From: Enteropsectra breve | Taxonomy: Eukaryota; Microsporidia | Direction: 5' to 3' | DNA: 24,527 nt | Assembly (NCBI GenBank): GCA_024243835.1 | Contig: JALPMN010000586.1 | Coordinates: 1 to 24,527, forward strand | Shown: in pieces, positions 17,049-24,527 of the stretch | How the letters are laid out: each line of letters begins with the position of its first letter | Position numbering within the stretch: the stretch's first letter is position 1 | The notes under the pieces: model-generated | Told to the model about the DNA's origin: nothing | The model's input: only the letters and a program-made list of their open reading frames with translations | Database searches by the model: none | Program-made: the position numbers and the translations under genes

Positions 17049-18740
17049 ATGCATTTCGACGAAATCGTTGACTCGCTTGTCGACCGAATAGCGGAGAGCT
17101 TTAAGTTTAGCAGAGAGGAGGTAGCCAAAGTACTTATGAAAACAAGAGATGCAAACAAGCCAGATTTTTGCATGTTTCTGAACCAAATTTCCAAGAACCC
17201 TGCGGACGATGCAAAGGAGCTGTACGAAACGCTTCTGAAAAAGAACTTTGAGATAATCAAAGACATCAAGCACAAAGACACTTTAATAAGCTTTAACCTG
17301 AACAAGGAACATTTCTACAAGGACATATTGCTCGGAATTAATCGAAGCAACGAGTCTTTCGGAGAAAACAGTGTTGGGAAAGGCAAGACAGTAGTGGTTG
17401 ACTTCTCATCGCCGAATATTGCCAAAATATTTCATGTGGGCCACTTCAGAACAACGGTGCTTGGAAATTTCATTGTTAATTTGCTCAGAGCAACAGGCCA
17501 CAAGGCCATCGCCTTCAACTATCTTGGAGACTGGGGAAAGCAGTTTGGACTGGTTCTTCTTGGATATGAACAGTTTGGAAGCGAGGAAGAGCTAGCCAAG
17601 GATCCCATTGGGCACCTGCTAGGCATCTACGTGAAGGTCAGCAAGTTGGCGAAGGAAGACAAAACAATCGATGCCAAGGCCAAGGAAATATTCAGGGCGA
17701 TGGAGGAAGACAAAAATGAGGAGTATCTCGCCCAATGGAGCCGCTTCAGGAAGCTTTCTATTGAAAAGTACAAAGAGCTCTACAAAAAGCTTAATATTGA
17801 GTTTGACGAGTATTCAGGAGAAAGCTTGTACAATGAGCAAGCCAAATCATTTGTCAGTGAATACGACATCTGCACACAGGATGAAGATGGTTCCTATATT
17901 ATTGACTGCAATGAATATGGAAATGCAATAGTCCAGAAGAACGATGGAACAACGCTGTATATTGCCAGAGACATCGTTTCAGCGATTGACCGGATAAAAA
18001 CATACGGAGCGGACAGGCTTTTATATGTCGTTGGAAGCGAGCAAGACCAGCACTTCAACCAGCTGTTCAAGTCCATGACCAAACTTGGATATGACAGAAA
18101 CATATTTAAACACATAAACTATGGAATGGTAAAGGGAATGTCTACAAGAAATGGCACCGCACACTTCCTTGAGGAGATTATCGAAAACTCAGCAGATGTT
18201 ATTAAAAAGACTATTCTTTCAGATTCATCAAAAGAGGCGCAGATAAAAGATAAAGATGCAACAGCCTTGAACCTGGCAATCACCACCCTCTTGACCGCAG
18301 ACTTTGGAGCCAAAAGAATAAAGGGCTATGTCTTTGATATTGACAAGAGGGCCAACTGCGAAAGCGGCTCAGGTGCCTATCTGCAATATGCACACTGCCG
18401 ACTGCTGAGCATCGAACAGAAAAATGCCGAAATTAATATGGAGGATCTTGATGATATTAAGTTTGATGCGCTCAACAATGCAGAAATAATGGACCTGACA
18501 TATAAACTGTGCTGGTACGAGAATGTCATTAATCTCAGTCTTGAAGACTTTGAGCCAAGCCGAATCGTTGTGTATCTCATGGACCTTGCTAAGAACATAA
18601 ACTACATGATTCCGAAAATGAGAGTGATGGGAGAAGAGCCTGCACTGGCAAAATCAAGACTTTTGGTTTTACGGGCGGCAAGAATTGTCATGAGAAATGC
18701 CATGAAGGTGCTGGGCATCCAGCCGCTTGAAAAGATGTAA
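17049..18740 (+). CDS. RARS: Cytosolic arginyl-tRNA synthetase
   Basis: A class I synthetase that charges tRNA-Arg. The 563 residues hold an N-terminal tRNA-contacting domain (about 1-110), then the catalytic Rossmann fold with the nucleotide-binding context DFSSPNIAK and the HIGH motif as HVGH (129-132), and the arginine-pocket region YLGDWGKQFGL. The second signature is GMSTR (363-367), the fungal cytosolic form of KMSKS in which the first lysine is replaced. The C-terminal helical anticodon-binding domain ends LGIQPLEKM, like the conserved ArgRS terminus. It is shorter than yeast ArgRS (607), the loss being mostly at the N-terminus. Start TCCTAAATG is identical to that of RPS4. Confidence 0.97.
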   Translation: MHFDEIVDSLVDRIAESFKFSREEVAKVLMKTRDANKPDFCMFLNQISKNPADDAKELYETLLKKNFEIIKDIKHKDTLISFNLNKEHFYKDILLGINRSNESFGENSVGKGKTVVVDFSSPNIAKIFHVGHFRTTVLGNFIVNLLRATGHKAIAFNYLGDWGKQFGLVLLGYEQFGSEEELAKDPIGHLLGIYVKVSKLAKEDKTIDAKAKEIFRAMEEDKNEEYLAQWSRFRKLSIEKYKELYKKLNIEFDEYSGESLYNEQAKSFVSEYDICTQDEDGSYIIDCNEYGNAIVQKNDGTTLYIARDIVSAIDRIKTYGADRLLYVVGSEQDQHFNQLFKSMTKLGYDRNIFKHINYGMVKGMSTRNGTAHFLEEIIENSADVIKKTILSDSSKEAQIKDKDATALNLAITTLLTADFGAKRIKGYVFDIDKRANCESGSGAYLQYAHCRLLSIEQKNAEINMEDLDDIKFDALNNAEIMDLTYKLCWYENVINLSLEDFEPSRIVVYLMDLAKNINYMIPKMRVMGEEPALAKSRLLVLRAARIVMRNAMKVLGIQPLEKM

Positions 18741-19065
18741 TTTTTAAAAGCATAGAATTTAATTAAATAAATCTTTACATTCTAAATCATTATTACTGCA
18801 AATATTACTCAAGATGATTTTACAAAAATCTATTTGCTACTTTATTAATTTTGCAATGAATGCGACTGCAGGCTGAAAAAAAATTTTATTTTTTTCGAGT
18901 TCTCAATTTGGCAGTTTTGATTTATTGGCTCACAAATAAAAAATTTATACATGGAAGTGCACAAAAATGCGCATGGCCCTAATATAAGAGCCGTGTTTCG
19001 TGCTTCCAATTGGAAATATTTTGAAATTTCATGAAATGTAAAAATTTTTATTTTTAGCCTCAGAT
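18741..19065. other. Intergenic region upstream of thioredoxin-like gene
   Basis: About 325 AT-rich bases. They contain AAAAATTTT near 18880 and AAAAATTTTTA at 19040-19050, just before the next start. No gene is seen. Confidence 0.45.
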
Positions 19066-19605
19066 ATGCAGGGTAAGAGAAAAAACATGTGGTCCATTAT
19101 TGTTGGCTTTATAATTTGGCTGCTTTACAGAGAGCCTGTGCAAGAGCAGATGAATCTCGACTGTCCGGAGCAATGCCCGCTTGGAAGATTTATAGTCCTG
19201 GACGAAACTAATTTGGAGACCCTGTCAACAGACGAGTGGGTTGTGTTGATCTCTGCTGAAAACTTCACTGGGGCCGTGTGCAACAAGTTAAAACACAAAA
19301 ATGTGGCATTGATCAACATCGATACCTATGCAGGCTCTAAAATAGCCGCTGCACTTGGTTTTACACATATAAAGGAACACAAAGACATCAAAAATGGCAA
19401 GATCTTTAAAAATGGAAACTTTGAAAAAAATTTACCCGAGCACGTAGCTTGGTGGTATGCCCTTGATTTCTTTATTTACAGCATGGCTCTTAACATAAAG
19501 AAGAGAATTCTTAATGAGATCACTTCTACTAATGTTCTTCATGCTGCTACACAAATTCTGTTTCTCCTGTTCGCTAAATCGGATGTGACCATATCCTTCG
19601 AGTAA
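19066..19605 (+). CDS. Small membrane-anchored thioredoxin-fold-like protein
   Basis: A 179-residue protein with an N-terminal basic stretch and hydrophobic anchor (MWSIIVGFIIWLLY, 8-21), and a second hydrophobic segment near the C-terminus (about 150-170). The middle (about 40-115) follows the order of a thioredoxin fold: a W-x-V-L-I-S-A strand, a helix, NVALINIDTY, a helix ending AALGF, then GKIFKNG. The usual CxxC is replaced by a segment with one cysteine (FTGAVC), so redox activity is doubtful; PDI-like ER proteins with lost active sites are a known class. This is inference from pattern only. The start could also be the ATG at residue 8. The sequence ATGCAGGGTAAGAG at the start contains a GTAAG that resembles a 5' splice site, but the frame is open across it. 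AATTTTTATTTTTAGCC precedes the ATG. Confidence 0.72.
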   Translation: MQGKRKNMWSIIVGFIIWLLYREPVQEQMNLDCPEQCPLGRFIVLDETNLETLSTDEWVVLISAENFTGAVCNKLKHKNVALINIDTYAGSKIAAALGFTHIKEHKDIKNGKIFKNGNFEKNLPEHVAWWYALDFFIYSMALNIKKRILNEITSTNVLHAATQILFLLFAKSDVTISFE

Positions 19606-19761
19606 ATTTAACTTTAGTCAAACTCTTATTAATATAAATTTATCTATAGGTCAATGCTAAAAGTGTAAATTTCCTTTTGTGTCAAACTCTTAAATACTTT
19701 TTACTAGGGCTAATACCTTCAATATCAAAAATTATAAAATATTTCATGTTTAAACTGTGTT
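19606..19761. other. Short convergent spacer
   Basis: 156 AT-rich bases between two 3' ends; nothing recognised. Confidence 0.4.
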
Positions 19762-21444
19762 TTATAGATAGATTTTGCTAATTGTTTTATACAGGGGATG
19801 GTTGGACTTGTTTCCTGCAATTATTGTACTGCTCACGGCGCATCCTTCACTGCTTATCCAGCTGATGTCCTTGCTGAATATATTTTGAATTTTGTTTTGG
19901 AAGGTTTTAAATTCTTCCAGCTCGTCTGCATCCATCTTAATTTTTAAGATTATGTTGTCCATGAAAAATCCATCAACCAGGCCTGCAATCAGCCTTTCAA
20001 TGGGTGCGAAATAAACACAGTGTTTGTAGTCCTCAACAATTTTGCTTATCTCAACAACTGTGTTTCTTTTTGTCTCCCCTGAGGTGTATGTAAAGTAAAT
20101 TATTTTGCAGAGAATGTTGTTGATGTCTGTTTGTGCGAGGTGCTTTATAAGCTTCAGTGTCGATGCATTTGCTTCTTGGATTATCTCTATGCTTCTTCCT
20201 AGAAGCTCGAGCGTTTCTGACAGGTTGTAGTTTATCATCATTTCACTCTGCTCAGCCAGCAAAAATGCCTTTAAATCTTCAAGCTCTGAGAACAGGAAGC
20301 ACAGAACACGCACCTCCTCTCTGTTAATGAACATAAGGCCATCGACAAATGCCTTAATGTGCAGCACCACAAGGGTTGTTAGATCTTCGATTTTGAAGTC
20401 GTAGTCATAGGCCCCAAAACGCAGAACATATTCAAGTGAATCTTTGAAAAGCTTTTTATACTCCGAGAGCCACTGCAAATGGCTCTTATCGTGTATCGCC
20501 TGAAGCTCTTTCTTGATAAAGTGTTTTTGCGTTTTGGCCAGCAAATAACCCACATCTGTTAGCTCCACATCAAGCGCATACTTTTCTAGCACAGTGTCCT
20601 TGAAGGCAATGAATTTAGAGACAAAATTAAGGCTGAGCTTGCGCTTTTGCAGACTCTTCGTTTTGAGATACTCAGATATTTTCTGGTTTAACAGCGATTG
20701 TGTGCGAGAAATCAGGTCTCTAACGTCCATACGTTTTTCGCACAGCGATTCGTTGTATATTTCTATGATCGGCGTGTATTCCTGATATTTTTGCAACAGA
20801 AAGTCAAGCATCCACTCTGGCTTATCCAGCCTGTTTGACTCTCGATCGCTCATAAAGTGATACTGAAACTCGTACTCGACCTGTGAGTATAAAAAGTCAT
20901 TAAAAATAAACTCCCTAAAATACTCTTCATATTTAACGAGAAATTTGATCAAAAATATCATTTTGTTGATCTGGTCTTTGTCATGCATCGTTTCCTTGAT
21001 CCCATCGAAAAGACAGGCCTTGAGATCATGCTTTCTGTCGCTGAATAATTTCTCCTTTTTCTTGTGTAGGTTCGGATATTTCTCCGTCAAAATGCCTGAC
21101 AGCAGATCGAACTTTCGGAAAATATTTAGCTTGAATTCGAACACTATGGCATTAATTTGCGCTAAAATTGCAGTTATCTCCTCTCTGTATTTCGTCTTGA
21201 GACTATTCTCCTCTTCCTTTTTGTAGTTTCTCACCATTTCATACAGATTTTTCACATCATTCCTCTTTTCTCTGACTCTGGCTTTGAGTGTCTTCATCAG
21301 CTGAACAGACCTGTTATACTCCTTGATTTTACTGCTCAGTTCGGCATTTCCCTTGGCCTTCAGGAAATTTATATCACTGATTTTATTTTCTATTTCTTCA
21401 ATCTCATTTTCAATTTCGCTCTTTTCCTTCAGCAACTGCTCCAT
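19762..21444 (-). CDS. TIP20: Tip20/RINT1 subunit of the Dsl1 tethering complex
   Basis: Tip20 (RINT1 in animals) is a subunit of the Dsl1/NRZ complex that tethers COPI vesicles at the ER. The 560 residues run from the ATG at 21444 (an upstream TTG is ignored). An N-terminal coiled coil (1-80, rich in E and K) is followed by helical bundles. The family signature is at about 192-211: F-Q-Y-HF, then RLDKPEW (205-211) and MLDFLLQKYQEY. Further Tip20-like blocks follow, such as FNDFLYSQVEYEFQYHF. It is shorter than yeast Tip20 (701) and human RINT1 (792). No membrane segment is seen, as expected for a peripheral tether. AGCCC lies 11 bases before the ATG. No zinc or enzymatic motif is present. 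Confidence 0.78.
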   Translation of the reverse strand: MEQLLKEKSEIENEIEEIENKISDINFLKAKGNAELSSKIKEYNRSVQLMKTLKARVREKRNDVKNLYEMVRNYKKEEENSLKTKYREEITAILAQINAIVFEFKLNIFRKFDLLSGILTEKYPNLHKKKEKLFSDRKHDLKACLFDGIKETMHDKDQINKMIFLIKFLVKYEEYFREFIFNDFLYSQVEYEFQYHFMSDRESNRLDKPEWMLDFLLQKYQEYTPIIEIYNESLCEKRMDVRDLISRTQSLLNQKISEYLKTKSLQKRKLSLNFVSKFIAFKDTVLEKYALDVELTDVGYLLAKTQKHFIKKELQAIHDKSHLQWLSEYKKLFKDSLEYVLRFGAYDYDFKIEDLTTLVVLHIKAFVDGLMFINREEVRVLCFLFSELEDLKAFLLAEQSEMMINYNLSETLELLGRSIEIIQEANASTLKLIKHLAQTDINNILCKIIYFTYTSGETKRNTVVEISKIVEDYKHCVYFAPIERLIAGLVDGFFMDNIILKIKMDADELEEFKTFQNKIQNIFSKDISWISSEGCAVSSTIIAGNKSNHPLYKTISKIYL

Positions 21445-21739
21445 AAACAAGGGCTGGAAATCAGAGCTGCTAGAGAATTAAAACATCCACTATATGAAGT
21501 GGCTGTTTCTTACAAGCAACAAGCACTCAATAGCTGCAATAGTCTTTGTGTACAATTAAAAATGCAGCAATCTCACCAAATATATGATAAAATGAACTGC
21601 ACCTCCAAATCATAATATTTAAAGTAATAGGCTCAAATAATAACCACGGAGAAAGAAATTAACCAAAGAACTTCTAAATAGAATAAAAAATTATAAAGAA
21701 GTAATGCTTTTATATCTGTTGACGGCTTTTATCAGTAAT

Positions 21740-22258
21740 TTATTTCCACCACACTATCGGGCCACATCCTGACTCATTCATGTATATGTCAGCAGTATTT
21801 TGCTCAAAATTAAGTTTTTTTATTCTAAATGTCACTCTTTCTTTGTTGTAAACAGCTAGCTTGTTGCCCTTGTAGTTCCATACCCAGCCCTTTGTCTTGC
21901 CTTTGGAGACATATTCGCTGTTTTCAAAGAGATCTATGCATTGTGCCTCATATCTACCGAATCGCTGATCCGCCACCCGGATCATTTCTTCGTCCTGCGC
22001 CACCACTTCTCCGACACAGATCTCGTCATAGTAGAATCTCCAAAATACCATTTGAAAGCGCACCGTAGCAACAAGCATTTCCCCGTGTATTTCATAGATC
22101 GGGTCTGCTAGCATCTTGCAAAGATGGACCCCTATTCCCAGCTCTTCAGATATCTTGCCGATGTATTTGCGTTTAATCTGAGACAGTGCTTCGGCTGTCT
22201 TATCGCTGCAAGCAGCTCTTATTTCTACCGTATCTTCAATCTCGCTAATGACATGCAT
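21740..22258 (-). CDS. RPC25: RNA polymerase III subunit Rpc25 (RPC8, Rpb7-like)
   Basis: Stalk subunit of Pol III, pairing with Rpc17. The 172 residues start at the ATG at 22258 (the upstream TTG at 22267 is ignored). The N-terminal Rpb7-like half has ISEIEDTV, YIGKISEELGIGVHL and the F-R/W-R-F-Y-x-D-E-I-x-V-G-x-V block (FWRFYYDEICVGEVV). The C-terminal OB-fold half has GWVWNYKGNKLAVY and F-R-I, and ends in CGPIVWWK, corresponding to the Rpc25-specific G-x-[VI]-x-WW terminus. It lacks most of the loop insertions of yeast Rpc25 (212). The terminal WW favours Pol III over Pol II Rpb7. AAATTT runs precede the ATG. The stop overlaps AATAAA. Confidence 0.85.
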   Translation of the reverse strand: MHVISEIEDTVEIRAACSDKTAEALSQIKRKYIGKISEELGIGVHLCKMLADPIYEIHGEMLVATVRFQMVFWRFYYDEICVGEVVAQDEEMIRVADQRFGRYEAQCIDLFENSEYVSKGKTKGWVWNYKGNKLAVYNKERVTFRIKKLNFEQNTADIYMNESGCGPIVWWK

Positions 22259-23202
22259 GCTGTTCAAAATTTTTAAATTTTCTTATAAAGCTGACATTCA
22301 TTGTAGGATTTGATTTTTTAATTCTCAACAGCAATCTAATGATGCAGTTACTTGTAAACGCCCTTTTGTATTTTATTTCTCTGTAAGCAGGAACTAATGG
22401 TATAATGTAAAACCCAAGAATAAATTGTGAAAATACTGAAATTAGAGCACCCGACTCATTTTGTAGATAAGTAACCTCAGTTTTCTACGTGCAATCAGCA
22501 CCTTTATTTATTTATAAAGACCTATAGTATTATTGGCTTAGAAACTTGGTTTAAACATGCTTCACAATTAACTTTGAGACTTTCAACTAAATATTTCTAG
22601 TTTTGCTCAGCGTAGGCTCTTATTTTTTATGTGTTGCTTAATTACCTTATTATTGGCTATATCATGTCATTCTATAATAATGTATTTAAACATTTCCATT
22701 CAAATTCTCAGCTTTAGTAGATTATAATTCCAACACACTTAGTATATTGGTTTATACAGGACCATTTGAATGAAACATTCATCATTTCATTTATAAAGAC
22801 TGCATTGGGTATTCTTTAAGGCCTGAAAGAAGCGAGAATTTTTGTGCAAAGCGGTAATCATCAAGCAAATACATGTTCCACTAAACGACGAACAAAGAAT
22901 AATAGAGCTTTTAGCTTCTGCGGAACCATTTAGTCGCAATTTTTCAAAAAGGAATGTTCTGCATGCGTCTCTCTTTATTGCCTTATCTTTTAGTTAGGTT
23001 TTTTAAAGAGTTGAGTGTTCCTCGTATTTTAATAAGCAGTATGAGACTTAAAATCCAATTTAAAAAGCCTGAATAGTTTAACACGAATCACTTAAAATAG
23101 AAATGCTAAGCTATTAACTTTAGCCTGTTCGCTTGTAGTAAAAATTAGTCCTGATGATTTTCCAAACGAACATCCACAAACATATTTCAAAAGCATTTAA
23201 TT
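22259..23202. other. Long intergenic region, no gene recognised
   Basis: About 940 bases. It is mostly AT-rich, with a GC-raised patch at about 22825-22980 that contains GTTCC / GGAAC and AGAAGC / GCTTCT complementary pairs and AGCTTTTAGCT. This could be a small RNA, but I cannot identify it. TGATGA at 23152 has no obvious partner box for a C/D snoRNA. Confidence 0.4.
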
Positions 23203-24459
23203 CTATTGTTTTTTATAGCCCAAATTATTAGATAAATTTTGAGATCGTTGCTCTCTTTCCTTGTGTGCATAGCCGTGGCTGTGCATTGTCTTGTTATAAT
23301 TGTTACGCTCAGACATTTTTCTCCCATGGCCCCATTTGACTTTTGAATCAACCCCCTGCTCTTTCTTTGTATTGTAGTTGAGATTGATCTTTCCGATTAC
23401 ATCGTTTAAGTCGTTAAACAGAAACTTCTTGCCAAGCACTATTTCCTTGTTTCCTTCCCTCGTTAGAATAACCTTGGAACCCTTTGCTGCAGCGGGCTTT
23501 GCATTTTCTTTTACTGCTTTGGTTTCTTCCTGTGGCACTGCTGCCGGCTCTTTCTTGGGATCAGTGGGAACAGTGTCATTCACTTTTTCTGTCTCAAGCT
23601 CCTTCTGTATCTTATTTTTGGCTTTCAGGAAGTTTGTTGCTGTTAGCCAGACATTCTTGGGATCGTTCTTGATCTCTTCTTTCGCCTTGGCGGTTTCAGT
23701 TTCTAGATAGATGAGTGTTTGTCTCTTTTTCTCTTCTGTTTTGCTGATGCCTTCATCTATGAGCGGCTTTTTAAGGGCTGCTGTTCTGGCGGCCTCATCC
23801 TTCTTACTATTACCCTTCTTGCCGCCTGCCCAGTGCTCACCGCCCTGCACATTTGAAAATGATTCGTCGCTCATGTTCTTTGATTTCCTGCCACTATCGT
23901 TCAAGCCAACGCCAGATTTTTTCATATCTTCTGCAATTTTCACGCATTTCTCGTAGCTCTCTGCGTAGCCCGGCGCATTTTTGTCTATTGGCTCAACATA
24001 ATCATCAAGATAAAGATCTGTCCTCTCAGCAGCAGGAGGTTCATTTGCTTTGAGCTGTGTGCCCTTCTGTGCCGCTTTGCTTGGTGCTATTTTGGGAGAT
24101 GTTTGCGCGCTTTTTTCAGCGCTCTCATCCTTGCTGGTCGCTTTGGCCGCTTTCTTCTTGGAGGATGCTGGTGCTGCTGTTCTTGCTGCCAAAATGCGTG
24201 TGGCCTCTGATGCAAAGCTGCTAGTAGCAGTTTCTGATAGGATGGTAAGATCATCGTCGCTGAACTTGGACAAGTCAATGTCTGAAAGACGTACAACTGA
24301 AATGATGTTCTTTCTTTCAAGCTTTATTTCGGCTATTGGCGCTGTGGAGAGCTTCTTTATCACCGCATTTTTGACGATTAAGTAATTTTTGGTTGCTTTG
24401 AGAAATATTCCTCGGATTTCACCGATCTCAGCTACTTTGGCAGAAATTTCAAAATCCAT
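23203..24459 (-). CDS. Ataxin-2/Pbp1-like protein (Lsm-like plus LsmAD)
   Basis: A 418-residue protein. The N-terminal about 70 residues look like a degenerate Lsm fold (VAEIGEIRGIFLKATKNYLI, then IISVVRLSDIDLSKF). A low-complexity Ala/Lys/Ser stretch follows (about 85-145). Next comes an LsmAD-like segment: DLYLDDYVEPIDKNAPGYAE, E-K-C-x-K-I-A-E-D-M, then DESFSNVQGG. In ataxin-2/Pbp1 proteins this corresponds to LYTT-x-LDKSDP, AERIA and FS-x-V. The rest is charged and probably disordered, with a basic C-terminal tail (RKMSERNNYNKTMHSHGY). Family members bind poly(A)-binding protein and act in mRNA stability and stress granules; I find no PAM2 motif here. ACCC precedes the ATG and AAATTT runs lie upstream. 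The LsmAD call is by eye. Confidence 0.65.
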   Translation of the reverse strand: MDFEISAKVAEIGEIRGIFLKATKNYLIVKNAVIKKLSTAPIAEIKLERKNIISVVRLSDIDLSKFSDDDLTILSETATSSFASEATRILAARTAAPASSKKKAAKATSKDESAEKSAQTSPKIAPSKAAQKGTQLKANEPPAAERTDLYLDDYVEPIDKNAPGYAESYEKCVKIAEDMKKSGVGLNDSGRKSKNMSDESFSNVQGGEHWAGGKKGNSKKDEAARTAALKKPLIDEGISKTEEKKRQTLIYLETETAKAKEEIKNDPKNVWLTATNFLKAKNKIQKELETEKVNDTVPTDPKKEPAAVPQEETKAVKENAKPAAAKGSKVILTREGNKEIVLGKKFLFNDLNDVIGKINLNYNTKKEQGVDSKVKWGHGRKMSERNNYNKTMHSHGYAHKEREQRSQNLSNNLGYKKQ

Positions 24460-24527
24460 TGCAGGGTAAATTTTTGTTTCAAATTTTGAAGTTTTTGAAA
24501 ATACACATGTTGCACGTTATAAATACA
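24460..24527 (-). promoter_or_regulatory. Start-proximal CCC and AAATTT motifs of ataxin-2-like gene
   Basis: Read on the minus strand, CAAAATTT and AAAAATTTACCCTGCAATG lead into the start codon, with CCC at 24464-24466. Confidence 0.45.

Noticed and set aside
19762..19800. TTGCTAATTG resembling the U4 stem I sequence
   Set aside because: It lies within the C-terminal coding part of the Tip20 gene, in frame, and no U4 structure surrounds it.
23152..23157. TGATGA as box C of a snoRNA
   Set aside because: No CTGA box D or closing stem at a suitable distance.
1..24527. CRISPR arrays, insertion sequences, tRNA genes
   Set aside because: None seen on either strand: no spaced direct repeats, no transposase frame, and no sequence with both tRNA arms and a GTTCRANNC loop.

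Overview
The window looks like a stretch of a microsporidian nuclear genome (Microsporidia or a close early-diverging fungal relative). All recognisable proteins are eukaryotic. They are shorter than their yeast or human counterparts and are encoded as single uninterrupted reading frames. Many starts have AAATTT-type runs and a CCC/CCT triplet just upstream of the ATG, as reported for microsporidia. A mitosome-type Atm1 half-transporter is present. I cannot name the genus. I place 16 protein genes, about 70% of the sequence, plus one clear U6 snRNA. Several start codons are my own choice of the first in-frame ATG.

Left end (1-2406): two minus-strand genes for signal-peptide proteins. They are diverged tandem paralogs of an unrecognised family, and the first is cut by the window edge. 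Next (3231-4997, +) comes an Atm1-like ABC half-transporter. A minus-strand mitotic pair follows: a compact KNL1/Spc105 kinetochore scaffold (5361-7259) and a short kinesin (7833-9092). Then come ribosomal protein eS4 (+), the proteasome beta1 subunit (-) and a helical protein of unknown function (-).

Middle (14016-17048): the splicing factor Yju2 (+), a 78-residue Dad1-like DASH/Dam1 subunit (-), a C2H2 zinc-finger regulator (-), and a minus-strand U6 snRNA at about 16458-16566. With U6 and Yju2 about 2 kb apart, the organism evidently keeps a spliceosome, although no gene here clearly has an intron.

Right end: arginyl-tRNA synthetase (+), a small membrane-anchored thioredoxin-like protein (+), the Tip20/RINT1 vesicle tether (-), RNA polymerase III subunit Rpc25 (-), which belongs to the polymerase that normally makes U6, and an ataxin-2/Pbp1-like protein (-).

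Most of these are unlinked housekeeping genes rather than an operon-like system. The points worth a second look are the variant ACAGAGA box of U6, an unexplained 122-nt element closed by a perfect 11-bp inverted repeat, the tandem secreted paralogs, the KNL1/Dad1/kinesin set, and AATAAA overlapping or touching the stop codon of about half the genes.
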